A DNA stretch of 64,000 nucleotides from Chitinophaga agrisoli (GCF_008386695.1 NZ_VUOC01000002.1:1542481-1606480); one strand, 5' to 3'. Positions 18,301-25,828 are shown, counted from the first letter of the stretch. The notes: a model not told the origin generated them from the letters alone. Numbers and translations are program-made.

Positions 18301-18765
18301 TTTGGCAACACGTTTACCTATAAGGATCTATCCCTCGATATCTTTTTCCAGTACAACCAGGGAAATACCATGTATAACGATATCGAATTCTTTATGGGAG
18401 CAGGCGCAGAGTACACCAACCAGTTTGCCTATATGGTTAACCGGTGGACGCCGCAGAATCCCAATTCAGATATCCCGGCAGTTAACTCCCGCGATAACGT
18501 GCCCAACTCAAGATTTCTGCATGACGCATCCCTGATCCGTCTGAAATCACTGCAGCTGAGCTATAACCTGAAGCGGTTCATGCCCAGGGCTATCAAATCC
18601 GCCAGCATTTACCTGACCGGCACCAACCTGCTGCTCTTTACGAAGTATAATGGCTTTGATCCTGAGGTTAACAAAGAGAACGATAACTCTACCATCCGCG
18701 CAAAGGATGATGGTACTTACCCGAATGCCAGAACATTTGCTTTTGGGATCAATGTTGGTTTTTAA
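15373..18765 (+). CDS. SusC/RagA family TonB-linked outer-membrane transporter with STN domain
   Basis: A 1130-residue outer-membrane protein. The family often has a short extension before the hydrophobic signal (KLTTLLIILTMLQVSAASFA), so the first ATG is kept; a second start at 15439 is possible. Domains in order are the STN signalling domain (about 45-120), a carboxypeptidase-regulatory-like domain (DVSGKIIDEKGVALIGATI), a TonB box and plug (LNEYVVVGYGTVQRKDLTGA, then the ATAIYGSRAANGVILITTKKG signature), and a beta-barrel ending in an aromatic residue (FGINVGF). With SusD it forms a nutrient importer powered by TonB, probably induced through the sigma/anti-sigma pair. The substrate is not evident, because no glycoside hydrolase is nearby. 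Confidence 0.95.
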   Translation: MYSFYFNKSVQRLCCIRQIVLIMKLTTLLIILTMLQVSAASFAQKVTLSEKNSSLEKVFDKISTQTGYDFLFTRKAMENTKPVNIHVKDEELAVVLQKIFEGQPLKYNMEDLSIVVTRKEAATPPHTSAFADVSGKIIDEKGVALIGATIRIKGKSNGTVSNADGSFTLQNAAPGDILVISYAGFVTQEVKASDVSSLTITLKVDQKKLNEYVVVGYGTVQRKDLTGAVSSVSPRDIDNMPVTRVDQMLQGRAAGVDVKSTNGAPGSGATIRIRGSRSITATNEPLYVIDGLIDAINLNTINPEDIASIDILKDASATAIYGSRAANGVILITTKKGAPNQNNTNVSVITGVQTLPKTLDLMNARQFAEFINESRIDQNRAPIYPNIDSIIGVVGEKGTNWTDATTRPAVYQSYNVSTSGGTEKMTYFISGNVIDQQGIINNTGMKKYQGRVNLNKKFSDRIDMGLTMNASHYRIDQGNVNYGSNSGWVGSMITLPPTMPLRKPDGTYESYNPIWYSGGIMDTPPVVAEMTENYNTVNDLQGNLYLQAEIIKGLKLKSAIGTSLSNNKSVYFQPSNIPSKVATNTMTANASSSMGTSTYVLNENTLTYDRNFGDHHINALGGVTFEHRQNSTMGISVTGLTDDIMKYNNFGAAAQANRGISSQAEENNRQSYLGRVNYDYKARYYLTMTGRYDGASNFAAKNKWGFFPSFGVKWRTSAEPFFQHSAINKVVNDLAFRASYGKSGNQGIKNYQSLATLSPNAGSYVFGGAPALGYTQLIVANPDLTWETSTQLDIGTELSLFNGRLNLDANYYSTKTKNLLLEVQIPQQTGFVSRLVNLGKTESKGFEFLVSGDVIRTKDFSWKSTLTLSTNTQNVLDIGPLDMISLDNNGYGANTNYLKVGVPIGANFGAEYGGVWHNQQEIDAELAKPAGGRTLVSPSGFYKPGKPRYADQNGDGLLNVNDYVYLGTPNPKLFGGFGNTFTYKDLSLDIFFQYNQGNTMYNDIEFFMGAGAEYTNQFAYMVNRWTPQNPNSDIPAVNSRDNVPNSRFLHDASLIRLKSLQLSYNLKRFMPRAIKSASIYLTGTNLLLFTKYNGFDPEVNKENDNSTIRAKDDGTYPNARTFAFGINVGF

Positions 18766-18777
18766 AAACACAGACTC

Positions 18778-20265
18778 ATGAAATTAGAGAATATAGCAAA
18801 ATACCTTATTGCCGGTACACTGTTGTTTTCAGTTGCCTGCACAAAAGACCTGGAAGAAAAGCCGCTAAGCATCATTTCACCGGACCAGTTCTACCAAACA
18901 GAAGCGCAATGTATCCAGGGCGTGAACGGCGTATACTCCACGCTGCCAGATATTTTTGGACAGGAAGATCTGTGGAAGTCCATTGAACAGGGAACAGACC
19001 TGATCATGTATGTGCCTACCAATGATTTTACGCAGGAATATACTTTTACCGCCGCATCGCCGGGAAACGTTACCGGTCTCTGGACCAAATGTTATAAGGC
19101 TATTTCTAATGCCAATGTAGCTACCAGTCGTATAGCGGTTGCCCCTATCTCAGATGCCATGAAGACCCGCTTAACAGGGGAAGCAAAGTACCTGCGGGCG
19201 CTTTACTACTACATCCTCGTTAATACGTTTGGCAATGTGCCACTGTGGACAAATGAAATGACCGTTGATGAAGTAAGCCAGCTGCGCCGTACAGACGCCA
19301 AAGAGGTGAGAGCGCAAATAAAGGCAGATCTGCTGGACGCTTCCAACAACCTGCCGGCCACCTGGGGTAAGAGCGATGTGGGCAGGGCTACTAAAGGCGC
19401 TGCATTAGCATTGCTGGCCAAAGTATACCTGTTTGATAAGGATTGGGGAAATGCACAAAAATATGCGCAGCAGGTAGTTGATATGGGCATATATGACCTG
19501 GTAAGCTTTGCAGATGTGTTTGATCCAAATAACAAGTTCAAAAATAATAAGGAGTCCATCTTTGAGATCCAGTTCCTGCGGGACCCTGCTGCCAATACCA
19601 ATACAAAGATCAATTACTATTACACCTGGTTTATGCCGTTGAAAGACGCCAACAACAAGACATATGCCGGCGTTGATTTTGGCACTACCGTGTTGAGGGG
19701 CTATGAAAACTATTACCCTTCTGCAGTATTCGTGAATATGTTTGAAGAAGGAGACAAAAGGAAAGATGTTACATTGGCTACTACTTTTGGCGCCCAGCCA
19801 TTTACCCGGTTCCTGAAGCCCAACCGCCCCTGGTTTGGCGCTAAGTTCTGGGACCTGCAGGCCAATGACCGTAACAGCGGCAAAGACCTGTATTTCCAAC
19901 GGTATTCCGATGTGCTGCTGATCCTGGCAGAGGCGATGAATGAGCAGAGCAATACAGGTGGCGCGCTGCAGTGGATCAATAAGGTACGCCTGGATCATGG
20001 CGGATTAACAGAACAGTTGGCCGGCCTGGGCCAAACAGCCATCCGCCAGCAGATCATGAAAGAACGGGCTATTGAGTTTGTAGGTGAATTCCAACGTAAA
20101 TGGGACCTGGACCGCTGGGGCACCCTGGTAGACGCAGTAAGATCCGTTGCGGAGGACAATCCCAAAGGCGCACAGAATGTAAAACCAACGCATGTTGTAT
20201 TTCCTATTCCGGATGCCGAGATCCTCAAAAATCCTAATTTATTGCCTCAGAATGAAGGTTATTAA
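18778..20265 (+). CDS. RagB/SusD family outer-membrane lipoprotein
   Basis: A 495-residue surface lipoprotein with a lipobox (LLFSVAC, Cys21). The SusD-like fold of TPR-type helices is visible (EAKYLRALYYYILVNTFGNV, ATKGAALALLAKVYLF, FGAKFWDLQANDRNSGKDLY), and it ends with the family signature EILKNPNLLPQNEGY. It begins 12 bp after the SusC stop. It caps the SusC barrel and captures the substrate. The pairing and order are canonical. Confidence 0.95.
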   Translation: MKLENIAKYLIAGTLLFSVACTKDLEEKPLSIISPDQFYQTEAQCIQGVNGVYSTLPDIFGQEDLWKSIEQGTDLIMYVPTNDFTQEYTFTAASPGNVTGLWTKCYKAISNANVATSRIAVAPISDAMKTRLTGEAKYLRALYYYILVNTFGNVPLWTNEMTVDEVSQLRRTDAKEVRAQIKADLLDASNNLPATWGKSDVGRATKGAALALLAKVYLFDKDWGNAQKYAQQVVDMGIYDLVSFADVFDPNNKFKNNKESIFEIQFLRDPAANTNTKINYYYTWFMPLKDANNKTYAGVDFGTTVLRGYENYYPSAVFVNMFEEGDKRKDVTLATTFGAQPFTRFLKPNRPWFGAKFWDLQANDRNSGKDLYFQRYSDVLLILAEAMNEQSNTGGALQWINKVRLDHGGLTEQLAGLGQTAIRQQIMKERAIEFVGEFQRKWDLDRWGTLVDAVRSVAEDNPKGAQNVKPTHVVFPIPDAEILKNPNLLPQNEGY

Positions 20266-20279
20266 TATTGATTGTATGC

Positions 20280-20310
20280 AAGCCCGGCGTTTATGCCGGG
20301 CTTGTTTTTT
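20280..20310 (+). terminator. Terminator or attenuator after susD
   Basis: AAGCCCGGC and GCCGGGCTT form a perfect 9-bp stem with a short loop, followed by GTTTTTT. It lies between the SusD stop and the downstream lipoprotein gene, so it may limit readthrough to that gene. Confidence 0.8.
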
Positions 20311-20332
20311 TAAACCCTTATATAACTATATC

Positions 20333-21397
20333 ATGAAGCCTCTGTTTATTCTTTCTTTCGCATTGATCTTTACTAGCTGCAAACAGGAAAGTTTGGTTGG
20401 TATAAACAATCAGACCCAAACCGCCCTCCCATCTGATCAGCAAAAAGCCATGGTAGCAGCAGCTGCTGATGACTGGGTATGGACCGGTAACCAGGCCAGC
20501 AACCAAATTGAGATCTATGATCCCGCCGTTGCAGACTGGAATAGCGCCAGCGCGCTTAAATGGTCCTGGAAACCAGTGACCACGAAAGGGTATTCCCAGT
20601 ATGCAGTTGACCATTGGGGCCTGCCTACGGATTTTAAAGTACGCACCGTAAGCACATGGGGCGGTAATCACCTGGTATCCTCCTGTTCAAACGGGTTGGT
20701 CACTATTGCAGCCTATCCCGCAGGCACAAAGAAATGGGCGTATAATCTTGGTTTTAACCCGCACGGCGTAGAACTGCTGCCGAATGGGAACATTGCCGTT
20801 GCAGCTACTGATAAAGACTCTGTACTGCTTTTTGCCTCTTCTACCGGAACGGATAACCTGGTGCATGCAGCGGTACGGCTTAACAAGGCACATTCTGTGT
20901 TATATGATCCCGTGGAGAATATCCTTTGGGCAACCGGAAATGATTTTGTGATCGCCATGCAGGTGGGTGGCACCAATTCCGCTCCTACTTTAACAGAGCT
21001 GCCCGCAAGAAGAGGCCTGCTGAACACCACCAGCAGCGCTAATCCTTATGGCCATGATCTGTCAAGGGATCTGGGCGATAATAATATCCTATGGATAGGT
21101 ACCAACGGTGGCGCTTACTCGTATAACAAAACAACTAAAGTTTTCACTAACGGTCCTGGCGGAGCAACCGGTATCAATAAAACAATGATAAAGGCCATCA
21201 GCCGGCAGAACTCGGGTTTATTCGTGATCACCCGCCCGGATTCAGAAAAAACAACTGAATTACCGGATCCCGTGACTGATCCTACCTGGTGCACCCGTTA
21301 TGTTGATTTTTACTCCAGTGCCGGCGTTTTCCAATACTACAGGACAAAAAGCGGCGCTAAATTTTACAGGGCAAAGATCTTCCGCACGCCTTATTAG
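20333..21397 (+). CDS. DUF6528 family lipoprotein, beta-propeller-like
   Basis: A 354-residue lipoprotein. The signal is KPLFILSFALIFTSC with the lipid-bearing Cys at about residue 16. The body shows repeated beta-strand motifs of a propeller-like protein (WTGNQASNQIEIYDP, PHGVELLPNGNIAVAATDKD, NNILWIGTNGGAYSYN). ATG 20333 was chosen because the signal peptide starts there; the longer frame would overlap susD. It follows the SusC/SusD pair behind a terminator hairpin, as many surface lipoproteins in such loci do. It probably helps bind or sense the same substrate, but no catalytic motif is visible. Confidence 0.75.
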   Translation: MKPLFILSFALIFTSCKQESLVGINNQTQTALPSDQQKAMVAAAADDWVWTGNQASNQIEIYDPAVADWNSASALKWSWKPVTTKGYSQYAVDHWGLPTDFKVRTVSTWGGNHLVSSCSNGLVTIAAYPAGTKKWAYNLGFNPHGVELLPNGNIAVAATDKDSVLLFASSTGTDNLVHAAVRLNKAHSVLYDPVENILWATGNDFVIAMQVGGTNSAPTLTELPARRGLLNTTSSANPYGHDLSRDLGDNNILWIGTNGGAYSYNKTTKVFTNGPGGATGINKTMIKAISRQNSGLFVITRPDSEKTTELPDPVTDPTWCTRYVDFYSSAGVFQYYRTKSGAKFYRAKIFRTPY

Positions 21398-21412
21398 AAA
21401 TGTGCGTGCATG

Positions 21413-21452
21413 AAAAAAGGGCCGTCTTTTTCTTTTAAGACGACCCTTTTTT
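21413..21452. terminator. Bidirectional terminator
   Basis: AAAAAAGGGCCGTCTT and AAGACGACCCTTTTTT form a 16-bp stem with one mismatch. It has T-runs on both strands and lies between the plus-strand DUF6528 gene and the minus-strand operon ending at 21473. Confidence 0.85.
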
Positions 21453-21472
21453 CTCTTTAGTTGATCGTTAAA

Positions 21473-22333
21473 TCAGCAGGCAGCCGCATATTCCAGCATT
21501 ACCTTGCGGCTGTCTGGATAAAAAGCCACATGTTCCTTGTTAAATGATGCTGCTTTTTGCCTGAAAAGGGCATGTTCTTCCCGATGGAAAAATGTAAACG
21601 CATCGATATATTCCTTCATTAACACCTCATCCGCATCTTTAGGCTGGTACTGATGTACCGCCGCTACCACCGGCCCCAGGAACATTGCGCTGTTTGTGCG
21701 CAACGCATCTCCTTTGCTAAACTTAAGTATGATCCCCAGCGTCTCGAACAGCACCTGGCAAATAAACAGGTAATTAAGCAGAGCATATTTTTCAGGATGT
21801 TTATACAACGGAACGTTCAGATCCGTGAGCTTATCTGACCGGCCGCTTAAAAGAAAAGCTACCAGGTCTGCCGCCAGGATGATCGCGTCCTTCGTTTGGC
21901 CGTAGGTAAAATACAGGCGGGCCAGGTTATGGTATTGTTGTACCCGGCCAAACAGTAAATGCTCAAACCCCTGCTGTTCCAGGGCCTTCATGGTATCCAT
22001 CGCCTGCCTCACCATGATCTCGGCGGCGGCCATTTGACCCGTTTTATGCAGGTAATAGGCTTTTTTGGGCAGGTACTCATCCTGCACCACTAACCATAGA
22101 TAGGTATCCGGAGATAACTCCCGGGCATAACGTTCCCCTGTCTCAAAATAATAGTTGGCCAGCCCTACCCTTCCGGCTTTGGTTTGCATAAGCCCCTTAT
22201 AAAAATAGCCGCTCAGCAGGTGCAGGGTATGTTTGTCTGCTGTGGCAAGGGGTTGTACCAGTAAACCATGGAAATAAGCTTCCATGTTAGCAGATGTTTC
22301 GCTGAGTGATTTTTTGGTTGCCAGCTGGGTCAT
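21473..22333 (-). CDS. Helical (TPR-like) protein of the radical SAM peptide operon, unknown function
   Basis: A 286-residue protein without signal peptide, predicted mostly alpha-helical. It has repeat-like helical pairs such as GYFYKGLMQTKAGRVGLANY, YYLHKTGQMAAAEIMVRQAM and ARLYFTYGQTKDAIILAADL, suggestive of tetratricopeptide repeats. No catalytic motif is recognised. It is the last gene of the minus-strand operon, 28 bp after the pseudo-radical-SAM gene. TPR-like proteins can act as scaffolds between precursor and maturase; such a role here is only an inference from position. Confidence 0.6.
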   Translation of the reverse strand: MTQLATKKSLSETSANMEAYFHGLLVQPLATADKHTLHLLSGYFYKGLMQTKAGRVGLANYYFETGERYARELSPDTYLWLVVQDEYLPKKAYYLHKTGQMAAAEIMVRQAMDTMKALEQQGFEHLLFGRVQQYHNLARLYFTYGQTKDAIILAADLVAFLLSGRSDKLTDLNVPLYKHPEKYALLNYLFICQVLFETLGIILKFSKGDALRTNSAMFLGPVVAAVHQYQPKDADEVLMKEYIDAFTFFHREEHALFRQKAASFNKEHVAFYPDSRKVMLEYAAAC

Positions 22334-22361
22334 TGGAATAGCAGGTTAGCAGTGAAGAATA

Positions 22362-23537
22362 TTATCTGAGGGACAAGCCGGCGCCGGCCGCCACCCTGGC
22401 GGACAGCTGCCGCACAAACAGGGGGCAATCTTCTATACCCATAGCCAGCTTATCTGCATGGCCCCCGCAAAGCGGCAGGTACAGGCAATCACGGCAAGGA
22501 GAGGTAGTATTGCTCAGGCGCTTTACATGATCTGTGTCATAATAGACCCTGCCCGCCTCCAGGGATGCACGGCTTAGCATATAACGGATGTCTTCCGCAT
22601 CCCAGCCAAGATCTGTACGCTGCATGCTGTCCTCCATGGCGGCTCTATAATAGCGGTGCTGCGGAGCCGGCAGCCAGTTGCTTTTTACCTGGTTAACGGT
22701 CAGGAAATGCAGCAGCGGCTCCTCCTGCTCTTCCGTAATAAATTCCAGGTGTACATTCCGCTGTGCGGATAACACGCGCAAAGTGTCTACTAAATCCGGG
22801 GTCCAGCGCTCCCAATCGCCTGCTCCTGCCAGGAACACGCCATGGAGTATGGCGGGCGTTGGGCCGCCTGGCGCCTGCATTTGCTGTAACAGGGATTGTA
22901 AAGCGCTGGTAAGGCCGGATGGCTGTTGGGTATGGCTGAATACCACGTATAGTTTATTCAGGATAACAGATTGCAGCCGGGGTATGATGAGCTCTATGCA
23001 TCCTTCATTGATGGCCAGCGTCTGCAGGATAAACTGGGTCTTAACGGGCGGCTGCCATGATCTTAACCAGGCATCCAGCCCTGGCAGCCAGTCCCATTCC
23101 ATGGGGTGCGGCACTACCAGTAAAAGCCGTACAGTATATTTAAAGCCCTTTACGCTGCTGGGCGGCATGGCCGCCAGGGCCTGGGTGATATCCTGCTGCA
23201 GGGAGGTATAACAAAACTCCTCTCCCTTTGCCGGCGCGCGGAGCGGTATGGTAAGGGACTGATCACGTTCATCCGCTGCGCGCACCAGGTTGCGGGTAAT
23301 GATAAAATCTGTTTCCGCCTCTTCATCCGGCACCAGTATTTCCATATTCAGCAATATGGCCACCAGCTTATCCGGCAGCTGTAAAAAAGCGCCTTCCTGC
23401 AAAAGGGCTAAAAAATGGCTGGAGATCCGCATTATTTTCCCCGTGCGTGTGGAGAACAGCAGGCGGTCCGCATCCGGTTTATCCCTAAAGGCCGGTATAG
23501 GGATCACCATTACGTATTTAGATAGTTTCAGTTTCAT
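22362..23537 (-). CDS. Pseudo-radical-SAM protein with SPASM-like C-terminus (GG-Bacteroidales system type)
   Basis: A 391-residue protein encoded 9 bp after the radical SAM maturase gene. It has the general length and C-terminal cysteine pattern of a SPASM maturase (C348, C351, C357, then CGG, and C371 in GIEDCPLF) but no CxxxCxxC motif anywhere in its N-terminal half. It therefore cannot be a normal radical SAM enzyme. From memory, such partners are annotated as pseudo-rSAM proteins of the GG-Bacteroidales system, next to a true maturase and double-glycine precursors, exactly as here. It probably binds the precursor or forms a heterodimer with the maturase. Confidence 0.75.
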   Translation of the reverse strand: MKLKLSKYVMVIPIPAFRDKPDADRLLFSTRTGKIMRISSHFLALLQEGAFLQLPDKLVAILLNMEILVPDEEAETDFIITRNLVRAADERDQSLTIPLRAPAKGEEFCYTSLQQDITQALAAMPPSSVKGFKYTVRLLLVVPHPMEWDWLPGLDAWLRSWQPPVKTQFILQTLAINEGCIELIIPRLQSVILNKLYVVFSHTQQPSGLTSALQSLLQQMQAPGGPTPAILHGVFLAGAGDWERWTPDLVDTLRVLSAQRNVHLEFITEEQEEPLLHFLTVNQVKSNWLPAPQHRYYRAAMEDSMQRTDLGWDAEDIRYMLSRASLEAGRVYYDTDHVKRLSNTTSPCRDCLYLPLCGGHADKLAMGIEDCPLFVRQLSARVAAGAGLSLR

Positions 23538-23546
23538 AGTACCGGA

Positions 23547-24857
23547 TTAAGCTACTACGGTCTTGGCGTAAACAATTTTCAGGAATTTGTTTAATACCGC
23601 CTCTTTTTTGGCATGTTCGCTAAAATTATACACACAGTAGTCCTTCCCATCATGTTCCACTGCCTGCTGGGAGCATCCACCGTTGCAGATAGGCATGATA
23701 GGACAGCTCAGACAGGGCTTGTTCTTAAACTTTATATTCATCCGTTTCTCATACTTCTCATTCCAGGTAATGGAGCCATCTTCATTCAGCTGGCCTTCCT
23801 TAGCATCACTGGAAAAATTCCTGGCCGTGCATTTGAACACTTCCCCGTTATAGTTGATGGTGGCCTGGTTGCGGCGGTCTCCATAACAGGAGTTCCGCAC
23901 ATTATCCGGCAAACCACCGGTAACGGCATTGATACCATGTTTGTGAAAGATCTGTAAAAGCTCATCTACCCGCGTGCCCAGATCTTCCTCTTTTTCCTGC
24001 CATACTTTATGGAAAGTAACCACCAGGTTCTTCCTGAACTCTTGTTCCAGCGGTTGCAGGTCCTTAGCTACCTCTTCCAGGTCCGTAAGGGTATTCTTGG
24101 AGTAGTTGATGCGCAGTGTTATATGAAAGCCCGCCCGGCAAAGTTTAATTACATTTGCTACGATCTCGTCATAGGAGCCTCTGTTAGCGCTTACATAGCG
24201 CACGGTATTATGCATTGCCTTGTTGCCGTCCAGGGTGATCTGGAAGCTCATGATATTGTACAGCTTAAACCGTTCGATCATTCTATCATTGATCAGGAAT
24301 GCATTGGTGGTAAAGCTGGAAGCGAATTCCACGTTACGTTCCTTACATAATTGCGTGGTATAGGACAGCAGCGGATCGATCACTTTATCGAAATACAGCA
24401 GCGGCTCACCGCCAAACCAGTCTACATGTAATGTCTTTAGTTCTGGTTTGTTCTGTAGTACGGAGGTGATGTGTTTCTTTACATTGTCCAGTGTGGGCTC
24501 CGTCATCTTGGAGTCTTTGATATGGGTCTCATAACAATACCAGCACTTGAAATTACAATTCATGGTAGGGTTAATGATCAGGTGGTAGAAGGTCTCATTA
24601 CTATCCACGCTCTCGCTGATCTTTCTTACCTTATCCACCTCGTCCACTGCATCTTCAACAATAAATCCTTTTTCCCATAGTACTTTATAGAATTTGGGGT
24701 GATAGGCAGACAGTCCCTCTACGTCTGCCTCTGCCTTGGCAGCATCCATCAGCTGCTGCAGCATAGGCTCAACCAGCAGGAACTGATTACTGAAAGCGTT
24801 ATACAACACAACTTTATCCTGGTAGGGAATGATGTTATTAAACTGGCTGAACTTCAT
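23547..24857 (-). CDS. Radical SAM/SPASM peptide maturase
   Basis: A 436-residue enzyme expected to install a radical-based crosslink in the upstream precursor peptides. The N-terminal part (1-80) is a likely precursor-recognition region. The radical SAM cluster motif is C101, C105, C108 (TMNCNFKCWYCYE), followed by WFGGEPLLYF and the core barrel. The SPASM domain ends the protein with C382, C385, C391, C395 and C408 (CLSCPIMPICNGGCSQQAVE), consistent with auxiliary iron-sulfur clusters. ATG 24857 was chosen because the upstream part of the frame runs into the last precursor gene. A terminator hairpin lies between that precursor and this gene. The bond type it makes is unknown. Confidence 0.88.
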   Translation of the reverse strand: MKFSQFNNIIPYQDKVVLYNAFSNQFLLVEPMLQQLMDAAKAEADVEGLSAYHPKFYKVLWEKGFIVEDAVDEVDKVRKISESVDSNETFYHLIINPTMNCNFKCWYCYETHIKDSKMTEPTLDNVKKHITSVLQNKPELKTLHVDWFGGEPLLYFDKVIDPLLSYTTQLCKERNVEFASSFTTNAFLINDRMIERFKLYNIMSFQITLDGNKAMHNTVRYVSANRGSYDEIVANVIKLCRAGFHITLRINYSKNTLTDLEEVAKDLQPLEQEFRKNLVVTFHKVWQEKEEDLGTRVDELLQIFHKHGINAVTGGLPDNVRNSCYGDRRNQATINYNGEVFKCTARNFSSDAKEGQLNEDGSITWNEKYEKRMNIKFKNKPCLSCPIMPICNGGCSQQAVEHDGKDYCVYNFSEHAKKEAVLNKFLKIVYAKTVVA

Positions 24858-24879
24858 AGCAACGGGGTTTATTTTGGTC

Positions 24880-24917
24880 AAAAAAGGAAATACAGGATAG
24901 GGCAATGCCCTATCCTG
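24880..24917 (-). terminator. Hairpin terminator/attenuator between precursor array and maturase
   Basis: CAGGATAGGGCA (24893-24904) and TGCCCTATCCTG (24906-24917) form a perfect 12-bp stem. In the direction of transcription (minus) it is followed by a T-rich tract ending TTTTTT (down to 24880). It starts 5 bp after the stop of the last precursor, so most transcripts would end there and fewer would reach the maturase genes. Confidence 0.8.
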
Positions 24918-24921
24918 CCAA

Positions 24922-25101
24922 TCAGGCGCCGCATTGGCTTTGATTGGTAATCTTGCAGCTGATGCCGTTGATCTCGCTGCCCGGATCTGTGAACTGCTCC
25001 TGATCAATTTCAGAAAAGCCGCCTTCGATCTGGCCTAATTCATTTTCCTGCAGGGGATCTACCTGGGGAGTTACGGGTGCGTCCTTTTTGGGTGCTGACA
25101 T
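24922..25101 (-). CDS. Double-glycine RiPP precursor 1
   Basis: A 59-residue peptide. The leader starts SAPKKDAPVTP and ends with the conserved ENELGQIEGG, a double-glycine site for the C39 peptidase of the nearby exporter. The core begins FSEIDQEQFTDPGSEI and ends NGISCKITNQSQCGA, with two cysteines separated by seven residues. It is about 85% identical to precursor 3 and closely related to precursors 2 and 4. It is the last of four tandem precursor genes before the maturase. The family resembles GG-Bacteroidales (TIGR04149-type, from memory) radical-SAM-modified peptides. Confidence 0.85.
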   Translation of the reverse strand: MSAPKKDAPVTPQVDPLQENELGQIEGGFSEIDQEQFTDPGSEINGISCKITNQSQCGA

Positions 25102-25127
25102 GTTGTGTGGGTTTTAAGGATTAAATA

Positions 25128-25319
25128 TTATTTAGTGCTTTCTGTGGTTTTACCGCATTGGCTTTCATTGGTGGTAGAACAACCGATGCCGTTGAATTCG
25201 CTCTGGTCCTGGGTGAAGTCCTGGCTGATCTCAGAGAAACCGCCTTCGATCTGGCCCATTTCATTCTCCTTCAGGGGCTCTACCAGCGGAGTAGATTTGC
25301 TGTCTTTGGGTACTGACAT
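25128..25319 (-). CDS. Double-glycine RiPP precursor 2
   Basis: A 63-residue peptide with leader SVPKDSKSTPLVEPLKENEM and processing site GQIEGG. The core FSEISQDFTQDQSEF is followed by NGIGCSTTNESQCGKTTEST. It keeps the C-x7-C spacing and the Asn and Ser between the cysteines, but Ser before the first Cys is Gly here and it has a Thr-rich tail. It lies between precursors 1 and 3 with short gaps (26 and 39 bp), consistent with one transcript. Confidence 0.87.
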   Translation of the reverse strand: MSVPKDSKSTPLVEPLKENEMGQIEGGFSEISQDFTQDQSEFNGIGCSTTNESQCGKTTESTK

Positions 25320-25358
25320 GTTGATGTAGTTTTAGGATGATTAATTATAAATGAGTTG

Positions 25359-25535
25359 TTAAGCGCAATGGCTTTCGTTAGTCACTTTGCAGCTGATACC
25401 ATTGATCTCGCTGCCTGGTTCTGTGAACTGCTCCTGATCGATCTCAGAAAAACCGCCTTCGATCTGGCCTAATTCATTTTCTTTCAAAGGGTCTACCTGG
25501 GGAGTTACAGGGGTGCTCTTTTTGGGTGTGGACAT
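25359..25535 (-). CDS. Double-glycine RiPP precursor 3
   Basis: A 58-residue peptide with leader STPKKSTPVTPQVDPLKENE and processing site LGQIEGG. The core is FSEIDQEQFTEPGSEI followed by NGISCKVTNESHCA, the shortest tail of the four. Cys spacing is again C-x7-C. A roughly 40-bp intergenic element precedes its start codon and also precedes precursor 4. Confidence 0.85.
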   Translation of the reverse strand: MSTPKKSTPVTPQVDPLKENELGQIEGGFSEIDQEQFTEPGSEINGISCKVTNESHCA

Positions 25536-25556
25536 GCTGGGTAAGTTTTTTAACTA

Positions 25557-25594
25557 AAAGCCTACTCTGGTAAGGGTTTTCGGCATCCCCCTGT
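25557..25594 (-). repeat. Duplicated intergenic element, copy B (before precursor 3)
   Basis: This stretch is nearly identical to 25829-25869. The minus strand reads GGATGCCGAAAACCC then AGAGTAGGCTTT. GGGG and CCCTT parts could form a small hairpin around the invariant ATGCCGAAAA. Each copy ends 22-24 bp before a precursor start codon. It could be an internal promoter (TAGGCTTT resembles a -7 element) or an mRNA structure. Confidence 0.6.
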
Positions 25595-25604
25595 AGAAAA
25601 TATC

Positions 25605-25805
25605 CTATTCAGTGGTTGCGCCGCAGCCAGACTTATTGGTCGTTTTACAGCTAATGCCGTTGAATGCGGATTCCTGCTCATCCTCTATCTGGGAAATTTC
25701 GGAAAAGCCGCCTTCAATCTGTCCCAGCTCGTCTTCTTTAAGCGGGTCTATAGCCAGTTTTTCTTTTCCTTCCTGGGGGAGTTTCCCCTTTTTGGGTGTT
25801 GACAT
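25605..25805 (-). CDS. Double-glycine RiPP precursor 4
   Basis: A 66-residue peptide with the longest leader (STPKKGKLPQEGKEKLAIDP, then LKEDELGQIEGG). The core is FSEISQIEDEQESAF followed by NGISCKTTNKSGCGATTE. It shares the invariant double-glycine region, NGI(S/G)C, and the C-x7-C spacing with the other three. It is the first precursor after the TonB-type barrel gene. Its divergent middle suggests it is the oldest or most specialised copy of the array. Confidence 0.87.
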   Translation of the reverse strand: MSTPKKGKLPQEGKEKLAIDPLKEDELGQIEGGFSEISQIEDEQESAFNGISCKTTNKSGCGATTE

Positions 25806-25828
25806 GTTGGGTTTGTTTTTTTTGGATT

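Noticed and set aside
20192-20332. Upstream extension of the DUF6528 lipoprotein gene
   Set aside because: It would overlap susD and the terminator hairpin and would hide the lipoprotein signal that starts at 20333.
24858-25007. N-terminal extension of the radical SAM maturase
   Set aside because: The extension would be read out of frame over the terminator and the last precursor gene; its residues look non-coding.
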